From: Platerodrilus igneus
Taxonomy: Eukaryota; Arthropoda; Insecta; Coleoptera; Lycidae
DNA length: 64,000 nucleotides
Direction of reading: 5' to 3'
Assembly: GCA_036346225.1 (NCBI GenBank)
Contig: JARFIW010001458.1
Location: 2,542,001-2,606,000, forward strand
Part shown: positions 36,721-48,050 of the stretch, one piece after another
Position numbering within the stretch: the first letter of the stretch is position 1
How the letters are laid out: the number at the start of each line of letters is the position of its first letter
Made by a program: the position numbers and the translations under genes
The notes under the pieces: model-generated
What the model saw: the letters and a program-made list of their open reading frames with translations, nothing else
Database searches by the model: none
Told to the model about the DNA's origin: nothing

Positions 36721-37981
36721 TTGAGAGTAGGTAAGACAGACAGGGCTTACAGGGCAGTTAAAAAGTTTTTTGGGGAAGATAGAAAAAAATATAATGGTAT
36801 TAGAGACGAGAATAATGAGCTTCTAATAAATAAAGTTGAGGTAGCAGATAGATGGAAAAGATATTTAGAAGATTTATATAAGGGAGACGATATAGATGAG
36901 TTAGAGAACGACCAAGAAGAGGATGTAGAAATAGGGTTCTCAATATTAAGAGAGGAATTTGATAGAGCTGTTCGGAATTTTAAACTAAATAAAGCGCCAG
37001 GGATAGATGATATTCCCGCAGAATTAATAAAATATGCTAGTCAGAAAACTTTAGATAGATTATATGAACTAATAAAAGTAATATATGACGCAGGTGAGGT
37101 TCCAACAGATTTCGAAAAAAATATTATTATACCAATCCCAAAAAAGTCAGGAGCTGATAGGTGTGAGAGTTTTAGAACGGTTAGTTTAACTTCTCATGCT
37201 TCCAAAATATTAACAACAATAATTAAAAATAGAGTAGAAGCTTTGACTGAGAATTATTTAGGCGAAGACCAATATGGTTTTCGTAAAGACAGAGGGACTA
37301 GAGAACCGATACTAATGATTAGGGTAATTATCGAAAAAAGGTTACAAAAAAATAAAAAGACTCATTTTGCGTTTGTAGATTTAGAAAAAGCATTTGATAA
37401 GGTTAATTGGAGTGTTATGTTCAGGGTTTTGCAAAAAATAGGAATCTCTCATAGGGATAGAAAAATTATTTACAGTCTATATAAAAACCAAAGCGTAGTA
37501 ATTAGATTGGATGAAATAGAAAAGGAAGCTAAGATTAGAAATGGTGTTAGACAGGGTTGTATACTGTCTCCTTCATTTTAATGTTTATATTGAGGAAGCT
37601 TTAAACTTAGCTAGAGATAGAAAAGAGATAGGTATTAGTGTACAGGGACAGAAAGTAGACATGTTACGTTTTGCAGATGATATAGCCATTATAGCAGAGT
37701 CTAGAAAAGAGTTAGGAGAGTTTTTAAATATTTTAGATGAGATACTACAGAGTAACTATAGTATGAGAATTAACTCAGTGAAGACAAAGATAATGACAAG
37801 TGAGTTACAGCCTAGTTCTAAACCAAAATTAAAAATAGGTAATACCGAGTTAGAGGAGGTAGATGAATTTTGCTATTTAGGTAGTATAATTACAAAGGAT
37901 GGACGTAGCAGAAGGGATATAGTAGCTAGGATAGCTCAAGCTAGAAAAATGTTTTTAAAAAGAAAACTTACTAATAGCTAA
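36721..37981 (+). pseudogene. RTE reverse transcriptase domain (one frameshift)
   Basis: Open from 36721 to 37581, then 37541 to 37981 in the next frame. Motifs: LNKAPGIDDIPAELIK, IPIPKKSGADRCESFR, DQYGFRKDRGT, FVDLEKAFDKVNW (motif A, near 37373), NGVRQGCILSP (motif B, near 37540, at the frameshift) and LRFADDIAII (motif C, near 37664). The catalytic Asp residues are intact. The C-terminal part reads FCYLGSIITKDG. One change near 37570 separates two otherwise well-preserved halves. Confidence 0.9.
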
Positions 37982-38461
37982 TAGTATTAGTTTAGATAAT
38001 AGAAAAGTTTCTTAAAGTCGTACGTATGGAGCGTTCTACTATACGGTAGTGAGACTTGGACAATTAAAGAAGTAGATAAGAAAAGATAGAAGCTTTTGAA
38101 ACTTGGTGTTATAGGAGAATGTTAAAGATTAGTTGGACAGATAGAGTAACAAACGAGGAAGTTTATAGAAGGATAGGTGAGGAACCCTGTATGTGGAAAC
38201 AATTGAAGGTCAGGAGAGATAGAATGATAGAGCACCAGTTAAGACATGATGGACTATTTAGTAAAGTCTTAGATTATAGACTACCAAATAAAAGTAGAGT
38301 AGGAAGGCCTAGACAAAGCTATATTAGTCAAATTATTAGAGATCTAGGTTGTGAAGGGTAAGCAGACCTTTTTAGACTAGCTCAGAATAGAAAAGAATTT
38401 AGAGCTGCGTCAAACCGACCTTAAGTAAGGTCGAAAACAAAATGATGATGATGATGATGAT
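37982..38461 (+). pseudogene. RTE C-terminal region and tail
   Basis: Contains LKISWTDRVTNEEVYRRI and RRDRMIEHQLRHDGLF (38119-38361), with SRVGRPRQSY near 38293. The 3' UTR reads 'gcgtcaaaccgacc', followed by the (GAT)n repeat. Copy 1 has the same blocks at 3640-3960. Confidence 0.8.
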
Positions 38462-38793
38462 TATTTACCAAAACTTTTAAAAATGAACTGAAGAAAATCA
38501 ACACAATAAAAGATATTGAATTTTTACTAATTGTTAACCACTACTATATGTGTTACACATTTGAAGATTTAGTTTTGGTAATTCTTTTATTTTTGACAAT
38601 ACCAATAACTGTTACTTCAGCGGAAAGATCATTTTTAAAATTGAAAATTATAAAGAATTATCTGCGTAATAAAATGGGCCAAGATAGGTTATGTATGTTT
38701 GCTTTGCTTAACATAAAAGCAGAAACCGCCGCCAAAATGGAGCTCCAGGATGTTATTGACAACTTCACTGCTATTAAAACCCGCAAAAATTAA
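38462..38793 (+). pseudogene. hAT transposase, C-terminal dimerisation part
   Basis: Open from 38462 to the stop at 38791: FKNELKKINTIKDIEFLL, then TIPITVTSAERSFLKLKIIKNYLR and MGQDRLCMFALLNI. The TSAERSFSKLK-like block with a following helix is the diagnostic hAT C-terminal region. It joins in order with 31040-33227 and 34740-35110. Confidence 0.9.
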
Positions 38794-38925
38794 TTTATAG
38801 TTTTGTGTTAGATACTAAATAAAGTTTATCGTGAACTTTGTTTCTTAAAAATTTTTATTAAATCGGGCCTCATTATAATTTTTGCGGGAGAGCCCACAAA
38901 TTGTAGTTACGTCACTGGCTAGCAG

Positions 38926-40060
38926 TTCCTATGAGCTAAGTAAACTAACTACTGTCAAAATTATTTAGCATACATATATCTCGAAAACATTTTATATCCG
39001 CTCATAACCATTAAAAAACTCCAAATCAATTGATTAACATATTCTCTAAATTTCATAATATTGAGGCACCTTCGGTTTGAAATTTTCTAAAAACAACATG
39101 TATTTCCTTGTCTAATTTAAAATTTTTAGAAAACGTTAGATATAAGTTGCCCTAGATTACTATTTGTTTGTATGTTTTCAGGATATTACCACAATTAGGA
39201 TAAGATGTTTGTTATATTCTTTGCTAGTTCGTGATGAGCGTAATTTAAAGTAAATTTTTATCTATTTTAAGATGTTAATTGGTGTTACAATATACAAACT
39301 TTAAAAAATATCGTATACAGGAATGGGCAAAACTATTAGTGAAGAAAAAACTATTAACGTACATTGAAATGATGCAAAATTATAAGGCATCAACCACCTG
39401 GTCGATGTAAAAAACTAATTATTTTGTCAGTCCTAATAAAGTGGTTTTTGTTTCTTAGTATTAAAAGTGAGTGTCTATACGTTGGCTTAAATATTCAGTT
39501 AGGTAAAAATTCAGCACATGACTAATGATGTACCGGAACAGAGTTGTGAAGTATTTTACACTACGTAACACCAAAAATACCTTTTAAAGTTGATATTTCA
39601 CTGCGAGCTCAGATAAACATTCATATAGTGTTCATTACAAACAAAAATTGTATAGCAGATCTGTTTTACAAAATTTTCAGGTTGTTTCATAAGCTTTTTT
39701 TTAAATTGTTGCTTGATTTCTTAGTACTTAGTACATCTTGTCTATTATTTAAAAAAAAATATTCACATTAAGGATTGTGTGTTCTGTTGAAAATGCATCT
39801 TAGTACATTATCGACGAAAGATCTATTTTAATCATACTTTGGCTGCTATCCATAGGCAGAACTGATCTCGCTTTACTGTTTGATACTGTTTTCTTCAATT
39901 GCTACGCAAACAAAATCCTAACTCTTGTAATCAAGACTTGTACTGTCATTGACACAAAACAAATTTTTTTTGTGGACTAACTCGAATATACAAGAGTTGT
40001 CTTTTAGGTCTTGCATATAGAGCTGCAATGAAACTGCAGATAGCTTTCAAAGACTTTATT
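38926..40060. other. AT-rich DNA without a recognised gene
   Basis: Nothing recognisable between the right end of the hAT element and the mariner remnant. Confidence 0.5.
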
Positions 40061-41100
40061 GTTTTTCTAAACATTCTCCACGAGGATTAATGCACTTTCG
40101 CATGCGCTCGAACCAGCTCTGGAAACAGTCATTCCACTCGTTTGTTGATACAGTCAAAATTGCAATTTTGTAGGCCGCTTCTTCTGGCTACGGGAATCTT
40201 TCAACACCCAGTCCGTCCTTAATTTTTGAAAACGTAGTGAAATCATTGGGACTCAGGTCAAGATTGTACGAACGATGATCTAACAATTCGATGTTTTGTC
40301 GCGATAAAAATTCAATTTCCTTGAGAGCTGTGTACGAATTTGCATTATCTTCGTGGAAAATTCTTCGTCGTTTGTGGTCAGTTTTCAAAACTCCGTGATA
40401 ACATGCGGCAAACCAAATGGTTGTACAATAACATTTCTTTGATCTGTAGACAAATTGTTACTACATGACCTGCTTTCGAGACAAAGGTTGCTACCATGTT
40501 TTTGGAAACACTTCGAGAACGGATGACCTTTGTCAATTTTTCTTAACCTCGAAACACTCAAACAGACAACTTTCTGGCTCCATAAGAGTAAACCCAGGAT
40601 TCATCACCATTCTCGATGTTGTACACGCTTTTAGTGTTTCCTGCGTTGAAGCGATCTAGAAGGTTTTGACACCAATTCACACTAACTGCTTTTTGATCTT
40701 TGGTAAACAGATGCGGTACCCAACGGGAGAATAATTATTTTTACACGCGATTCTTTACGTAAAATTTTTTTAATTGAAGTCTTTGAAATCTCTAATGTTG
40801 CCTCAATTTTGCGATATATCACATGGTGGTCTTCATTGATGAGCTTGCGCACAGCATCAATATTTTCCTGACTGACTACCGTTTTCGGTGCACGTGCTCT
40901 TGGGTCGTTGCCAATACTAATTCGTGCACGTTTGAATTCTCCATACCAACGAGAAATTGTTGACTAATGGGGTGCTTTATTGCCAAAAACAGAAACCAAC
41001 TCAACAAGGCATTCTTGTTGACCTAATGGTTTTCGAAATGTATAAAAGACTATTGCGCGCAAAAATTTTCACGCTTTAATTCCACTTTTCGTTTAACCTG
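40060..41100 (-). pseudogene. Mariner transposase pseudogene (DD34D type)
   Basis: Minus-strand remnant covering most of the gene. From N to C: a KRENFRAI-type start near 41070, ISRWYGEFKRARIS near 40940, ENIDAVRKLINEDHHV near 40870, then IFHEDNANSYTAL (second catalytic Asp, near 40345) and YNLDLSPNDFTTF (third Asp, near 40250). Exactly 34 residues lie between these two Asp. It ends with a FERMRKCI-type segment near 40100. Stops and frameshifts are common. Clear TIRs were not found, so the element ends are not given. It is unrelated in detail to the 12918-15143 element. Confidence 0.8.
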
Positions 41101-41229
41101 TTAACTTTGACACTTCGTTGTAGCTACAACGCTACACTTATCGCACTGCAATTTTAAATTTAGATTAACTAAGAATAGTGGTCAATTTGTAGTACTGACA
41201 TTTACTTAGTGGTATCCTGTATGTCCCAG

Positions 41230-43750
41230 TATGAAAATATAAAAGACAAAATCCTGATAATCATACATTTTACAAAGCTTCTTCCTACAAGGATTTATAT
41301 TTAAAGGAGTTAATGAGGGCAATATTTTTTGTTTTCTTTAGCGCTGTTAATTTTTTTCTGTAGGCATTATCGTAGATTTATATGGTCTTAGACCTTATTT
41401 TTGCATTAAGTATTTTCACCGAGGATTTTGCACATTCCATTTTCAAGGTAAATGCATTTTAAGCTTTAAATTTTAAATTGTGATTTTAGTAAACTGCCTT
41501 TCTTGTGGTGTAAAAATTTACTTATGTATCATCTTGTCTGCTCTATACCTTGCACTTAGGAAAGCACCTAATATGATATGTGACAATTTTCCTAGTTGTG
41601 TACTTAAACTGTTTCAAACATGCTGAACTGCTCACAAATAATTACGACAAACAATAACTGTATTGTATAACATTATTGGGTGTAATATTATGCGTGCCAG
41701 CAATATTTTCCTTTCGCTTCCTCTGATTCTAGTTGTGATGGTATTAGTAAATTTATTAGGGTACTATGCAGATAAATCACAATCTAACAACATATTTTGT
41801 AATCGCATCTTAACTGCTCCTAACGAGATTTACATTCAGACCTTATATGGATTTTGATTCAGTGTTGTGACTGCTATTTTAAAAATTTTAGCGTTTGTAT
41901 TTGCCTACTCTTTCCTATTTTACAGTGTTCTCCAGATCTTCTTGTTTTGTCTAATGAGTTTCATAACCTCCGTTTTCGTGTGTGGAATTAGATTTGCTTA
42001 AAACGTCATAGTTAAATGCTTCCCGTAACCACCTTTTTTGAAGTTCTTGATTCACATTGATGAGATTTCTACAAATTGTCACGCATAACCTTAATAGTAA
42101 ATAAAATAATAACAAGCATTTGTATGTATAAGCGTCACAATAAAGCTATTGTTTGTATTACATCTACAATTTCGGAGAAATGCTACTAAAGCAAAGTACT
42201 TTGATGTACCTAGTGGTAGTTTTCGCCCTTGAGAAGTGATATAGTAACTGCTTTCGCCATTGATTCGGGTGGGAGCTCTACCGCAGGATTCTGTTGTACA
42301 ACTCAAACAGAAAGATTTTATTCGTGTATATTAACTAGCGTATCGTTTCATGTGTCATTAAGTCTTTTACAGAACTACAGTTGCTTGAGCCTTTTAAATC
42401 GTCAATTTATTTTACTTATCGGGAAAAAATATTAATTTCATCGAGAGATTCATGAATTTTAAAAATAGTTATTTTAGCAGAACCTTCTATTTTTTTTATC
42501 CATACATCAAGTACTATTCTTAGTTTTCTGCAGCATATTGTTTAAATATCCAGTAAAACACAATTTGCCGACACAACGGCAGTACTTTAATATTGCCTAA
42601 AAAGGTTTTAATACATAAGTTATGAATCTCAAAAGCTAAAAAATACACCAAGATATACAATCGTACAAGATTGGTCTAGGAAATAGAAATCTCGTTTAGA
42701 AAGGTAGCCAAGAGCAATGTTCGGTAGGACGCAAAATGCTTTTATCGTTTAAAGGATTGTAGAAGTTTCAATTTCTAATTGCTCATTTTAACAAAAGTAC
42801 ACCCGCTTTTAGAAATTTATTCTCACGTTCTTAAACTTAGCAAACAACCACAGCTGGCATAAAAATAATTAAGTACCCGACTAATTCCCAGTCGAACCAA
42901 AGAGAGTTCTTGATAATACACCGAAGAGAAATAAATCAAATGGTAGGCGCGCGTTTCCGCACCCTAGGTTGTAATTTACCTTATTGAGAACATTTCTTGC
43001 CAAATCTGTTAGAATGAATAATTATTTGAAGTAACCGCTTGCTTTAAATTCAACTTGCTATGGTTTTAGGACCTATTATACACCGAACTTTCAGAATTCT
43101 AGTATTTATCGTGTACTAGTAAATGGTCATGTTAAAATTTATCTTGTTCAGAAGTTGTGCACATTGGAAATGTTTGAAACTTACAAACTAACCTTGCCTG
43201 GGTTGAAAGGTGTTGTTTACAGTACGTTACTACGAGACATTGTTAGAGAAACTAATCTACATGCATTTATTGCCATATGCGGTTGTCGTAATTTCAAAAA
43301 AGTTTCTCTACGGTAATTTTAAAAGCAAATGACTGAAAATTGAAAAGTGTGGTAGATTCCGATTAAATATCCTAAAATCCTAATCTAATTATGCTTTTTC
43401 CGTGATTTAAATTTGAAAATTGTATTAAAGTACGTAATGAACTGAGCTTAATAGCATTTCAGGATGTGGTTTACACACGGGAAAAGCAATATTACAAACC
43501 TGGATTAAAGTTGATTAAAAAAATAATAAATTCTATGTTTTATTCCTAAGAGTATAAAAATTAGACACTTCAATTTATTACAAATTAATCTTTGTTCGAT
43601 ACAGTTATTAGTAGGTGGCACTAGAATAATAAAAAACGTTTTGGTAATAGAGTAAGTGTGATACTGATTCGTGAAGCGATGCCTTAAGAGAGAATGCTTA
43701 TGACACCTGTTTATGCGCCTAAGTTATTACTCATCAGTTTGACAGGTAAA
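41230..43750. other. AT-rich DNA without a recognised gene
   Basis: No element boundary or motif. Short frames at 41663-41857 and 42091-42306 (minus) are unconvincing. Confidence 0.5.
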
Positions 43751-43779
43751 AACGGTAATATACATAATCGTACTTTAGT

Positions 43780-44151
43780 TCCTATCGTGATTATACAGTG
43801 GGCGTAATAATATTATACAGATCTTAGAAACGAATAGAGTATTAATTAACAGCATAAAATAACATATCTTTATTTAATAGAAATAGCTAAGTTAAGGCGG
43901 AGCCAAGCACTCGATCTTTGTACTACGGGTATGGTTCATCGAAGGGTACGTGCGGGTGGGATGGTTCATTTGTTATTATATCATGTACAAAAAGCCAAAA
44001 TACCAATAGTATTAGAATACTTGTTTGTTATCTTTGATGCTTAATTATAAATTTGTTTGTGCTTGATAACGACCTGTCTTTTGTAAATAGTTGGTTCAAT
44101 AAGTTGAAAGAATATACTTCGTTGAAAATATAGAAGAATTTTATTATCAAC
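43780..44151 (+). other. Probable copia 5' LTR region (start not determined)
   Basis: The sequence ends in 'attatcaac' directly before the copia primer site, as an LTR should. No second LTR copy was found, so the left boundary is arbitrary. Confidence 0.35.
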
Positions 44152-44166
44152 AGGTTATGGGCCCAG
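44152..44166 (+). promoter_or_regulatory. Copia primer-binding site (initiator tRNA-Met internal)
   Basis: The sequence aggttatgggcccag is complementary to the anticodon arm of initiator tRNA-Met. Insect copia elements use this internal half-tRNA as primer, not the tRNA 3' end. A gag gene follows at 44233. Confidence 0.85.
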
Positions 44167-44232
44167 GCGAATGCTACGGGCTAACAGTCGTTTTGATTAC
44201 GCGCTAATATTTCTAAAACGGTTAGTAGTAAC

Positions 44233-44736
44233 ATGTCAGTAAGTTATTTGGCAAGTGTTCCAAAATTATTGAGCCGCGAAAACTACAAGGATTGGTCGTT
44301 TTCCCTGGAAAACGTATTTGTTCTTGAAGATTTAACCAAAAGCATACATGGTAGAGGTAAAGATGCTGCTTTAATCGCAAAAGCTAAAGCTAACTTGGTA
44401 GTGACATTAGACCCATCATTGTACGTGCACATCAGGAATGCGGAAAGGGCGATTGACGTTTGGACAACCTTAAAAAATCTATATGTTGACAATGGTTTTA
44501 CAAGAAAAATCGGACTTTTACGTACATTAATATCTTTACGATTGGAAAATTGCGAATCCATGGAGACATATATAAACCAAATTATGGAAACTTCGCAAAA
44601 GCTACGTCGTACTGGTTTTGAAATCAATAAAGAATGGGTGGGATCGTTACTTCTTGCCGGTTGGCCGGGTGATTTGCACCTATGACTATGGCAGTCGAGC
44701 ACTCCGGAATTTCGATCACTACAGATTCCATAAAAA
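44233..44736 (+). pseudogene. Copia gag (truncated by the palindrome)
   Basis: ATG 44233 starts the N-terminal part of a copia capsid gene: VPKLLSRENYKDWSF, then FVLEDLTKSIHG, DVWTTLKNLY, KIGLLRTLISLRLENCESMETYI and a LLLAG motif near 44648. A one-base change near 44660 moves the frame; the protein then continues as MTMAVEHSGISITTDSIKT and stops abruptly at about 44736. The inverted repeat that opens the virus-like region starts exactly there. No gag continuation occurs beyond it. A copia pol 3' part occurs at 60030-61209. Confidence 0.85.
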
Positions 44737-45466
44737 CATTTGTCGGTTTCACTTTATTCCCAAGAAGTTGAGAAACGTTAATCACCTTGGAGACGCTCAT
44801 GTTTACCGTTCTAGCTACCGTCAAATACTAAATTGAATACGAAAATTTGTTCCCTTATGTATCCTACAGAGTGGGGCGTATATTACCGAAAATAGTCGAA
44901 TATGTCGGACACCGCCATATCGCTTACATTCTCTGGTTTAGGAACTGTTTTGTTATCCGACCTAGGTCGGCAGGGTTGCGCTGACCTAACCTATTAATTT
45001 TTCCTTTTATCTAACCTAGGTCCACACTTGGTTTTCAATGGAAAACTCATTAAAAAAGCAATTAGTGCTAATGGGTTTTTAATGAGAAAACTCATTAAAA
45101 AGCAATTAGCTCATATGGTCATGTGGTCATATGGTCATGTGGTAATGTATGGGGTAATTTCACCCTATGGGGTAAATTACCCCTAACTTAACATCCTACA
45201 TATATCCGGACATATGTCGATGCGCAACCCTGCCGACCTAGGTCGGATAACAAAACAGTTCCTAAACCAGAGAATGTAAGCGATATGGCGGTGTCCGACA
45301 TATTCGACTATTTTTGGTAATATACGCCCCACTCTGTAGGATACATAAGGGAACAAATTTTCGTATTCAATTTAGTATTTGACGGTAGCTAGAACGGTAA
45401 ACATGAGCGTCTCCAAGGTGATTAACGTTTCTCAACTTCTTGGGAATAAAGTGAAACCGACAAATG
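44737..45466. repeat. 730-bp inverted repeat at the start of the virus-like region
   Basis: The left arm 44737-44977 is the near-perfect reverse complement of the right arm 45226-45466, with a 248-bp spacer. The right arm contains the first 29 codons of the large ORF at 45379 and its upstream region; the left arm carries the same start in antisense. The outer end of the left arm coincides with the break in copia gag. This is what a head-to-head junction of a replicating linear element would leave, though a hairpin-mediated rearrangement is also possible. Confidence 0.9.
45030..45185 (+). repeat. Clustered short repeats in the spacer (iteron-like)
   Basis: In the spacer of the inverted repeat, 'gaaaactcattaaaaa' plus 'gcaattag' occurs twice (near 45041 and 45084), with an inverted partial copy between. 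Then 'tcatatggtcatgtgg' occurs twice (45113-45142), and 'tatggggtaa' twice (near 45148 and 45168). The cluster sits about 200 bp upstream of a replication-initiator-like ORF. A role as origin repeats is inference. Confidence 0.55.
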
Positions 45467-47262
45467 AGCGATTTGGATTATGGCTGTTGGCAGAAAATAT
45501 GTGCAACAATAATCTGGTTACAGATATTGGTAATATTTGTTATGTCGAAGACGAAAAGATGCTGACTGGCGGACTACACACACCAATTACAGAACCATTT
45601 TGTGACAATATAATGTTGGTTAAAATTTGCGACCTTTCTGACACCGAACAAGCATCTGCAAACAAACGGATGTTTATCCTAAAAAAAGAAATTTGTGGTG
45701 CATTTAACAGCTATCTACGAAGAAAGTTCAACCGATTTGTTTCCGCTAGGCATGGTGTTAAAGCTAAGCTTCCGTTTTCTCTGGAAAGCACTAACAAGAT
45801 GGGCCAGAGAGTAAAAGAAATTATCGGAAAAGAAGACCTCGAATGCATTAATAAAAAATTCCAAAATCCTATATGTGTTCCATACAAAGTGGAACTAGCA
45901 GATGTTAAGTTGGAAACTTTATTGGAGGAACTACCAGATATATTAGACGAAGTCGAAAAAGATTATTTCTATCTTTTTGACATGGATGTAACCCAAGATT
46001 TTTCGGGCATATTTAGCAAGATGGAGATGTGTAATTATTTAACTACAAAGCATAACTTTTGCTATAAGGGAGAATACGAAGAAAAGTGTAATATTATAGT
46101 TGACAACGATAAAACTGCGGGGATTGATTGTTTAACATGGCTAACAACCAATGCAAGAATTAAGATATACAACAAATTTGTGTGTCAGATAACAAGTCCT
46201 GGTGTTAATAAACAACTTGGCAATCATATACTAGATTTTTTACGTTGTCCAGATGTACGTTTAAGGGAAACATTTGCGTCTACTTTGGCCAAAGAACATG
46301 GTATTACGCGATTGGAAGCGACAATATACAACTGTGCAAGTGGAAGCTATGTCAGTGCGGAACGGTGTATAAACCCTTAAAAGACTGTTTAACCTTATTG
46401 GAAGATAGTAAGTTATACTTCCTAAAGGCGCCAATGTACTCGGTACCACTTGCCAAAATGTGGAGTAAGCTATCGGACAAGCTACAAAATAGCTGCTGTT
46501 TAGTGTATAATAACCTACTACAGTACGTGTATTGGGGGAATGGCAATACAAAGAAATTGACGGGCTTGCAAATTAAGTTGTCCGAAAACCAAAAGAAAGG
46601 GAAAAATTGATAAAGTATGTGCTTTCGGCTTTTAGTTTTAACTATTTACCTATAAATTATTTGGAAATAGTAGAGGAAGATAGCCAAGATAAAATAAAAA
46701 TCTTACACAAGTGCTACATTAAAGCAGGTAGTACATATTTTACACAATCTGCAACACCATATTCTACAATTCCAAAAGAAATAGTAATTTCGGAATTGGG
46801 ATTGATAGATACGCCTAACATTCGTCCAGAGGTTGTACGACAACGCGTAAATATTGGTAGTAAACTCTACCCGTTTACGCTAAAGGAAATTACCCCATTA
46901 TGTATACCATACGCTGTAAGTGGAAGGAAAAGATAACTGGAATTAGAGGAAATGGATGCAAAAGGCGAAAATTGGACTACATGGAAAACACTGCGACAAT
47001 ACGCGATCAATACAAAGATGTGTTAGACAAAGAACATCTTATTAGAGAAAATGAGGAAGAATTAAAAGATTATTTTATGTGCCGATGGACTGACTTAGAT
47101 ACATCTGGTTTCTACAAGTTGTATGCATTTGTGGTTAGTAAAAAAGACTCTTTTAGTTATGTAGGCGTCCTTGCGGAAAAGGATGGCACTAAATCCGTAT
47201 ATTTTTTAAAAGGTTATTCTAAAACGTATTTATCGAAATGGCAGATAACAAAGACGAACTAA
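45379..47262 (+). pseudogene. Large virus-like ORF, replication-initiator-like (frameshifted)
   Basis: ATG 45379 opens 333 codons to 46380. The protein then continues in other frames at about 46365-46610, 46607-46936 and 46900-47262, giving a product of roughly 600 residues with at least three frameshifts. Visible features: a Leu/Asp-rich N-terminal half, FDMDVTQDFSGIF near residue 205, a TTNARIKIYNKF block near residue 256 and GITRLEATIY near residue 311. The spacing of an Asp motif, KIYNK and Arg-Glu resembles replication initiators of small rolling-circle replicons (Rep_trans-like); this is a pattern match only. No helicase P-loop was seen. The composition is well above AT noise. The gene starts inside the right arm of the inverted repeat. 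Also possible is an unrelated uncharacterised virus-like protein. Confidence 0.6.
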
Positions 47263-47354
47263 GGAATGCGGGTTTCGTAATCTTTGCGTACACGACATGC
47301 AAAGAGGTTGCGCTAAACATTGTATATTTACCTAGTAAAGAACCTTTTGGATAA
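47238..47354 (+). CDS. Small ORF of 38 codons following the large ORF
   Basis: ATG 47238 overlaps the end of the large ORF by 25 bases and reads MADNKDELRNAGFVIFAYTT to a TAA at 47354. It is too short for the family to be judged. It may be a genuine overlapping gene or a frame of the upstream protein. Confidence 0.35.
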   Translation: MADNKDELRNAGFVIFAYTTCKEVALNIVYLPSKEPFG

Positions 47355-47362
47355 TTTAAAAC

Positions 47363-47505
47363 CGAGGGTCTTACAACCTATAACAACCATATATTCCCAA
47401 AAGTGGTGGACATGCAACTACGCAACAGTGTGTGGGAGAAAAAGGATTTCCTCCAATACCGACAAGAAGAAGTCGATCAAGCTAACAAGATACGTATGCA
47501 GGATA
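47363..47505 (+). repeat. Duplicated coding-like segment D1 (partner 48840-48935)
   Basis: The stretch encoding TTYNNHIFPKVVDMQLRNS closely matches 48840-48935 (TTYNEHIPPKGVGMQLRSS). Both are in the plus strand and coding-like, followed by W-E and a Leu-Gln pair. Two copies 1.5 kb apart with opposite order relative to neighbouring fragments indicate that the element was rearranged. Confidence 0.65.
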
Positions 47506-47782
47506 TAGTGGAAAGCTGCGATTAAAAGATTGTCACAAGCTGCAAGAATTACACGAAGGAATGGATCTGGTTGTCGATGGAATCAAAGACTTTAAATATA
47601 GAGGCAAGCTTCGGTACATTTTACAATTCGAAAACCTAGACGGTCTTTATGTATCAAACTATTGGCTAGAAAAGGAGATAGAGGACTTGGGTATCGATTT
47701 AAATTTTAAGCTGCGAATAAAATTAGATAAAATTAAAGCCACTCCAAACAAACATAAAGAAAGGACTGTCTTCTGTGTATAA
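47486..47782 (+). pseudogene. Small basic protein, possible OB-fold/ssDNA-binding (broken start)
   Basis: Open to 47782 with an internal ATG at 47561. Contains LVVDGIKDFKYRGKLRYIL, then GLYVSNYWLEKEI and a basic C-terminus ending in TVFCV. The short alternating beta-strand pattern and basic character suggest an OB-fold, as in single-stranded DNA-binding proteins of small DNA elements. This is inferred from pattern only. It is the last ORF before a poly(A)-like signal (aataaa at 47859). Confidence 0.4.
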
Positions 47783-47858
47783 ATTTGTATTAAAATTAAG
47801 TTTAAATGACTCCATGCTTGGCATTACATTTTTTAAATTTTGTTATGTATAATGTCAG

Positions 47859-47864
47859 AATAAA
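47859..47864 (+). terminator. Poly(A) signal candidate
   Basis: AATAAA about 75 bases after the stop of the small basic protein, followed by T-rich sequence. A single hexamer in AT-rich DNA is weak evidence. Confidence 0.35.
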
Positions 47865-47936
47865 AATTTTAGAATAGTATTACATTGCTCTTTATTTATA
47901 AAAGGTTGTGACGTTACCCGAAATAGCAGTCGTACA

Positions 47937-48030
47937 GAGAGGGGTGCGCATGGGCAGGGGTGCGCACGCGCAGGGGTGCGCATGGGCAGGGGTGTGCATG
48001 CGCATGGGTGCTCATGGGCTGGGATGTGTC
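47937..48030 (+). repeat. GC-rich minisatellite
   Basis: Tandem variants of 'ggggtgcgcatgggca' occur about four times, then decay. This is unusual in composition for the window. It lies just before the PolB C-terminal fragment. Confidence 0.8.
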
Positions 48031-48050
48031 TGGGCGTACACGAGGGAAGC

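Larger units (their letters stand above)
35215..38461 (+). mobile_element. RTE-type LINE, copy 2, in the hAT element
   Basis: It is nearly full length: a leader beginning around 35215 with 'gcctgcttatcgtaaaaggcg', endonuclease, reverse transcriptase, a C-terminal region and a (GAT)n tail at 38443-38461. It interrupts the hAT transposase between SNELSDG and FTKTFKNELKK. The left boundary is uncertain within 35103-35215, where (GGTTTA)3 occurs. It has fewer disabling changes than copy 1 at 1020-3960. Confidence 0.85.
27612..38925 (+). mobile_element. hAT transposon split by three nested insertions, with 8-bp target duplication
   Basis: The left end is CAGCGACGTAACTA at 27620. The right end, reading inward on the other strand, is CAGTGACGTAACTA at 38917. 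Both are flanked by GCTAGCAG (27612-27619 and 38918-38925), a perfect 8-bp target duplication as expected for hAT elements. Removing the insertions (about 28010-30922, 33228-34739 and 35215-38461) leaves about 3.6 kb, with one transposase reading left to right. The perfect duplication shows that all the nesting happened inside a single hAT copy. Confidence 0.9.

Noticed and set aside
42091..42306. Minus-strand 71-codon frame
   Set aside because: Partly plausible composition but no family, start context or neighbours to support it.
44283..44702. 139-codon minus-strand frame
   Set aside because: Antisense shadow of copia gag.
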